In this document: piece by piece, positions 58,456 to 64,000 of the stretch
How positions within the stretch are numbered: position 1 is the stretch's first letter
How the letters are laid out: each line of letters opens with the position of its first letter
From: Novosphingobium subterraneum
GTDB taxonomy: Bacteria; Pseudomonadota; Alphaproteobacteria; Sphingomonadales; Sphingomonadaceae
Direction of reading: 5' to 3'
Length of the DNA: 64,000 nucleotides
Assembly: GCF_000807925.1 (NCBI RefSeq)
Contig: NZ_JRVC01000001.1
Location: forward strand, 62,001-126,000
Position numbers and translations under genes: made by a program
The notes under the pieces: generated by a model
What the model was told of the DNA's origin: nothing
The model's database searches: none
The model's input: the letters and a program-made list of their open reading frames with translations, nothing else

Positions 58456-59148
58456 ATGGTGCTTGGCGTCGGCTGGGCATTGCTCGACGTCCGTGCGGGC
58501 GACAACCGGCCGCATCGCCACTTGGCGCACCAGGTCAGCCTTGCGCTCGATGCTCCCTGCGCAATCGGCGGAACGCTTTCCTTGCACCTAGCCGCGGGCG
58601 AGGCCGCAGCCATCCCGGCCGGGACCTTGCATAGCCTCGGCCCCGCCGGATCAGCGGTGCGAACCATCTATGTCGATCCGCGGTTTGGCGGGCGGTGCGA
58701 CCTGTTCGGACGGCCCGAGCCATTCCGCCTCCCTCCCACGCAGACTGCGGCGCTGCGGGCCGTGCGATCCGGGACCGAAGCCAAAGAGTGGATTGCCCGT
58801 TTCCTGGGAACCAGTCCCGTGAGTTTGATCGATAGCCGGTTGCGATCGGCATTGGCAGGGATCGAACCAGGGATGAGCGCCGCCGAATTGGCCCAAGCAA
58901 TGGGGCTGTCGCGAGCACGCCTTCGTGAAGTCGTCAGCCGCGATTTCGGGTTTCCGACTGTCAAATTGTTGCAATGGTTGCAGCTCCAACATGCGATCGA
59001 CGCACTCCGCCACTCCGCCAGCCTCGCCGATGCGGCTGCCGCAGGGGGCTTTGCCGACCAGGCGCATTTCAACCGGCGGCTGGTCGAATGGTTCGGGGTT
59101 ACGCCATCGCTCGGGCTCGCCCAGCTCGACATTTCGATCGTCCGCTAA
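58456..59148 (+). CDS. AraC-family transcriptional regulator with cupin-like N-terminus
   Basis: A 230-residue regulator. The N-terminal half shows a cupin-like pattern (NRPHRHLAHQVSLALDA, then AIPAGTLHSL) that may bind a small ligand. The C-terminal half has the double helix-turn-helix of AraC: LAQAMGLSRARLREVVSRDF and a second helix with DAAAAGGFADQAHFNRRLVE, followed by FGVTPS. ATG 58456 follows GGGGACA; a TTG 33 nt upstream is possible. A role in regulating neighbours is inferred. Confidence 0.85.
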   Translation: MVLGVGWALLDVRAGDNRPHRHLAHQVSLALDAPCAIGGTLSLHLAAGEAAAIPAGTLHSLGPAGSAVRTIYVDPRFGGRCDLFGRPEPFRLPPTQTAALRAVRSGTEAKEWIARFLGTSPVSLIDSRLRSALAGIEPGMSAAELAQAMGLSRARLREVVSRDFGFPTVKLLQWLQLQHAIDALRHSASLADAAAAGGFADQAHFNRRLVEWFGVTPSLGLAQLDISIVR

Positions 59149-59227
59149 GGTTCGAACCAGCGATTCGTTCAAGACCCGGCGCTGCGCTTGCCGCAGAGAA
59201 CCGAGCGAACCGTATGGGATCGCCCGA

Positions 59228-60112
59228 ATGTCTCTCTTCCGAACTCTCTATGCACCTGTCTATTTTCTCGGCTTTGTCGGGGCCGCGGCCGTGCTGGTTT
59301 CGTCCGGTGGATCGCCCATTTGGCTGATCGCGCTGTTCGCTTTGGCGATTGTCACCTCGCTTGTATCGGAGCGCGTTGCGCCGTTCGAGCCGGTTTGGAA
59401 TCGCAGCCATGGCCACGCCCGCCGCGACATCGCCCATGCGCTGGTCAACGAAGGCTCGATCCTCGTGCTGGTGCTCTTGCTTCCCTTCTTTGCCAGCCTC
59501 GTCCCCTGGTCCCCGCTCTGGCCTTCCTTGCTGCCGTTCTGGGCCGAGCTAGCGCTGGCGATCATCTTGCTTGATGCCGGGATCAGCCTGACCCATTACG
59601 CCAGTCACAGGATCCCCCTGCTGTGGCGCTTCCATGCGGTCCACCATTCGGTGCGCCGAATGTACGGATTCAACTGCTTGCTTAAACACCCGATCCACCA
59701 GCTGATCGAGATTTCCGTCGGGACATTGCCGTGGCTGCTACTGGGAATTCCGCAGGACGTCGCGATTGTCGGATCGTTCGCGGTCGCCATCCAGTTACAG
59801 CTGCAACATTCGAATGTCGACATGCGGGTCGGGCCCCTGGCATTGCTCTGGGCGATCGCGCCGGTGCATCGCCACCATCACCTCGCGTCCGAGACCGAGG
59901 GCGATGTCAATTTCGGTCTGTTCCTGACGATCTGGGATGTGATGCTTGGGACGGCTCAATTCCGATCGAGCGCCCAGATTCGCGCTAGCTCGCTCGGTAT
60001 TGCCGGTCGCTCCGACTATCCCGAGACCTATCTAGCACAGCTTGTCGAGCCATTCACTGCGGAATTAGCAGCGACTGATCCCGCACCGCAGCGCAGCGGG
60101 GTACGCCGATGA
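59228..60112 (+). CDS. Fatty-acid hydroxylase / sterol-desaturase superfamily protein
   Basis: A 294-residue integral membrane protein with four or five hydrophobic segments. The di-iron histidine boxes are visible: HYASHR, FHAVHHS, and a third HRHHHLAS near residue 215. Such enzymes hydroxylate or desaturate lipid substrates using oxygen. The substrate is unknown; membrane remodelling under metal stress is possible. It overlaps the following methyltransferase by ATGA, so they may act in sequence. Confidence 0.85.
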   Translation: MSLFRTLYAPVYFLGFVGAAAVLVSSGGSPIWLIALFALAIVTSLVSERVAPFEPVWNRSHGHARRDIAHALVNEGSILVLVLLLPFFASLVPWSPLWPSLLPFWAELALAIILLDAGISLTHYASHRIPLLWRFHAVHHSVRRMYGFNCLLKHPIHQLIEISVGTLPWLLLGIPQDVAIVGSFAVAIQLQLQHSNVDMRVGPLALLWAIAPVHRHHHLASETEGDVNFGLFLTIWDVMLGTAQFRSSAQIRASSLGIAGRSDYPETYLAQLVEPFTAELAATDPAPQRSGVRR

Positions 60113-60846
60113 CCGGGAGCGGCTCCTACACGCCCGCCGCTGGCTATCACTTTTTGACGCCGCTTTACGATGCCGGTGTCCGGCTATCGACCCGCGAGGC
60201 AGTCTGGCGCGAGGCTTTGGTCGAATTCTTGGCTCCTGAAGACCACGACCTGTTGCTCGACATCGGTGCCGGAACCGGCAGCCTTGCCCTGCTGGTGTCA
60301 CGCAAGAATCCGGCCACTCGCTATTTCGGCATCGATCCCGACCCTCATGCCTTGGACATCGCCCGCAAAAAAGCGCGACGAGCCGGTATCGATGCCCAAT
60401 TCAGGCAATCGTTCTTCTCGGCAGAGGCGGTAGCGGACTGGCCGGTGCCCAGTCTGGCGACGCTGTGCCTGGTGCTTCATCAGGTTCCGCTCGACGAGAA
60501 ACTGCGACTGCTGCGCGAAGTGCATGCCATACTCCAGCCAGGAGGCCGCCTCTTCATCGCGGACTATGGCGAGCAGCGCTCTTGGCTCATGCGCAGACTG
60601 TTCAGGGCAACGATCCAGCAGCTCGATGGGATTGCGGACACCCAGCCCAATGCCGACGGCGTGCTCATCCCTTTATTGCGCGAGGCGGGCTTCGCGAAGG
60701 TGCGCGAACTCCAACACGTGAAGACTGTGACTGGATCTATCTCGATCCTGTGCGGTGAAAAAGACTTCGGGGCCGCGGGTGGCCAGAAAAGCGATGCCAG
60801 CTTGAGGGATGACGGTTCGATCCGCGTATCCAAGATTAGCAGCTAG
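60109..60846 (+). CDS. Class I SAM-dependent methyltransferase
   Basis: A 245-residue methyltransferase. Motif I LLLDIGAGTGSLALLV binds SAM; YFGIDPDPHALDIARKK and a later PGGRLFIADYG fit the fold. It would methylate a small or lipid molecule. The overlap with the hydroxylase implies joint function. The C-terminal 30 residues beyond the methyltransferase core are charged and possibly disordered. No specific subfamily is recognised. Confidence 0.85.
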   Translation: MTGSGSYTPAAGYHFLTPLYDAGVRLSTREAVWREALVEFLAPEDHDLLLDIGAGTGSLALLVSRKNPATRYFGIDPDPHALDIARKKARRAGIDAQFRQSFFSAEAVADWPVPSLATLCLVLHQVPLDEKLRLLREVHAILQPGGRLFIADYGEQRSWLMRRLFRATIQQLDGIADTQPNADGVLIPLLREAGFAKVRELQHVKTVTGSISILCGEKDFGAAGGQKSDASLRDDGSIRVSKISS

Positions 60847-60926
60847 CCGTTCCTTCCCGTTCGGCATGCCCGTCGGGTCGCCCAGCCTGCGGGCCGGAGG
60901 CGGGAGGATAACCATGGAGCAAACAC

Positions 60927-63257
<2,331 letters not shown>

Positions 63258-63260
63258 CCG

Positions 63261-63446
63261 ATGCGTTTCACCCGTCCCGCCATTCTCGCAGCGGCATCTT
63301 TCGCCGCGATCGCGCTGTTTTACCTGCTGCGCGAACATTGGGCACACGCGCTCGGGCTATTGCCATACGCGATCCTGTTGCTCTGCCCGCTCATGCACTT
63401 CTTTCATGGCTCGCACGGACACAATCATCCGGGCGGAAAGCCTTGA
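63261..63446 (+). CDS. DUF2933 small membrane protein
   Basis: A 61-residue protein with one or two hydrophobic segments (about residues 6-48) and the His-rich end LMHFFHGSHGHNHPGG. This is the DUF2933 family, routinely found beside copper or silver P-type ATPases. The His cluster may bind metal at the membrane surface. It starts 3 nt after the ATPase stop, so it is coexpressed. Confidence 0.85.
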   Translation: MRFTRPAILAAASFAAIALFYLLREHWAHALGLLPYAILLLCPLMHFFHGSHGHNHPGGKP

Positions 63447-63483
63447 GACCCGCCAATCCAAAACTGAACAGGGGAGAGAGACA

Positions 63484-63960
63484 ATGCGTAGAACTTCACT
63501 AGCTGGCAACGCGCTCTTGCTGATTGCCAGCATTTCTGTCGGCACCTCTGCCGTTGCCCAGCAAAACGGCCAGGAAGGCGTCGCAGCGGTTTTGTCTGCT
63601 TACAAGTCTGCGGTTGAGCGGCTCGATATTACTGGCACCGACCAGCTGTTTGCGCCTGACGCCGTGGTGGTTGAATCGGGCAAGGTCGAAGGCAATTTCG
63701 GCGCCTATCGCGACCATCACCTCGGGCCCGAACTCAAGGAGTTCAAATCTTTTGCGTTCGGCGACTACGAAGTCGATATCAGGCTCGAAGGACCCATTGC
63801 GGTCGCAACCGAGACCTATACCTATCGAATTGTCCTCAAATCGGACGAAGCAATCGAGCGTCTTGGCGTTGCCACCAGCGTGCTCAAATGGGATGGGCAA
63901 GCATGGCGGATCATCTCGACGCACAGCTCCTCGCGCAAACCCAAGCAGCCCGCCAGCTGA
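63484..63960 (+). CDS. Exported NTF2/DUF4440-like protein
   Basis: A 158-residue protein with a signal peptide (about residues 1-25, ending SAVAQQ) and a single NTF2-like domain: VLSAYKSAVERLDITGTDQL near the start, FAPDAVVVESGKVEGNFGAY in the middle and VLKWDGQAWRIISTHSSSRK at the end. These cone-shaped domains bind small ligands; homologues lie near copper genes in some alphaproteobacteria. GGGGAGAGAC precedes the ATG. Confidence 0.85.
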   Translation: MRRTSLAGNALLLIASISVGTSAVAQQNGQEGVAAVLSAYKSAVERLDITGTDQLFAPDAVVVESGKVEGNFGAYRDHHLGPELKEFKSFAFGDYEVDIRLEGPIAVATETYTYRIVLKSDEAIERLGVATSVLKWDGQAWRIISTHSSSRKPKQPAS

Positions 63961-63970
63961 TGGCTATAGC

Positions 63971-64000
63971 ATGAGCGCCTCTGACCGACCCGCGCTTGTG
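63971..64000 (+). CDS. Possible start of a further gene, cut by the window end
   Basis: An open frame begins ATG at 63971 (MSASDRPALV) and runs to the window edge. It lies 10 nt after the NTF2-like gene with only a weak GATGG upstream. Too short to identify. Confidence 0.3.
   Translation, partial: MSASDRPALV

Overview
The window looks like a high-GC alphaproteobacterial mobile element, most likely from the Sphingomonadales (Sphingobium, Novosphingobium or the Erythrobacter group). This is inferred from gene families (a DUF736/DUF7007/SLOG plasmid backbone, a MobF relaxase with a TraD-type coupling protein, sphingomonad-style copABCD) and from high-GC codon use. Nothing separates a plasmid from an integrative element: no replication gene, integrase or att site was found.

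Layout. (1) 1-8 kb: element backbone with a GHKL ATPase, several uncharacterised genes, a DUF736 protein, a Phd/PemK-like toxin-antitoxin pair and a short SSB. (2) 8.6-16.1 kb, minus strand: one tightly coupled operon with a periplasmic adaptor, HME-type RND pump, outer-membrane channel, response regulator and histidine kinase for metal efflux. (3) 16.3-20.8 kb: a SLOG-domain protein, small uncharacterised genes and unusually hairpin-rich non-coding DNA. (4) 20.6-28.6 kb: conjugation region, with a repeat-rich candidate transfer origin, a ribbon-helix-helix protein, TraD, a small XRE protein, the TraI/TrwC relaxase, and a second XRE regulator. It ends at a recombination scar beside a truncated GH130 gene. 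(5) 29.4-49.7 kb: redox and copper cargo. It holds LOG, 6-phosphogluconate dehydrogenase and beta-CASP nuclease genes, a MerR regulator, a predicted trans-membrane electron-transfer module (flavo-iron-sulfur reductase, bis-haem b protein, seven-haem cytochrome c, DUF1622 protein), a Csp1-type copper-storage protein, aldehyde and alcohol dehydrogenases, copAB with an MFS transporter, and a FixLJ haem oxygen-sensing pair. (6) 50-64 kb: a second copper module with DUF411, a PepSY protein, a second copAB, a CnrYXH-like ECF sigma system, copCD, an AraC regulator, a membrane hydroxylase, a methyltransferase, a Cu P-type ATPase, a DUF2933 protein and an NTF2-like protein.

How it fits together. The cargo appears to handle copper at several levels: export from the cytoplasm, periplasmic oxidation and sequestration, and storage. 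One copper module sits beside an oxygen sensor and the other beside a periplasmic metal sensor that would release an ECF sigma factor. A TACGTA motif recurs upstream of cargo genes in the first module, which suggests FixJ control. The most novel-looking part is the flavoprotein / bis-haem b / heptahaem c unit at 35.1-39.3 kb. It resembles a split NOX/ferric-reductase chain that would pass cytoplasmic NAD(P)H electrons to the periplasm. A second unusual theme is that several backbone genes start behind small hairpins that present or cover the Shine-Dalgarno sequence.
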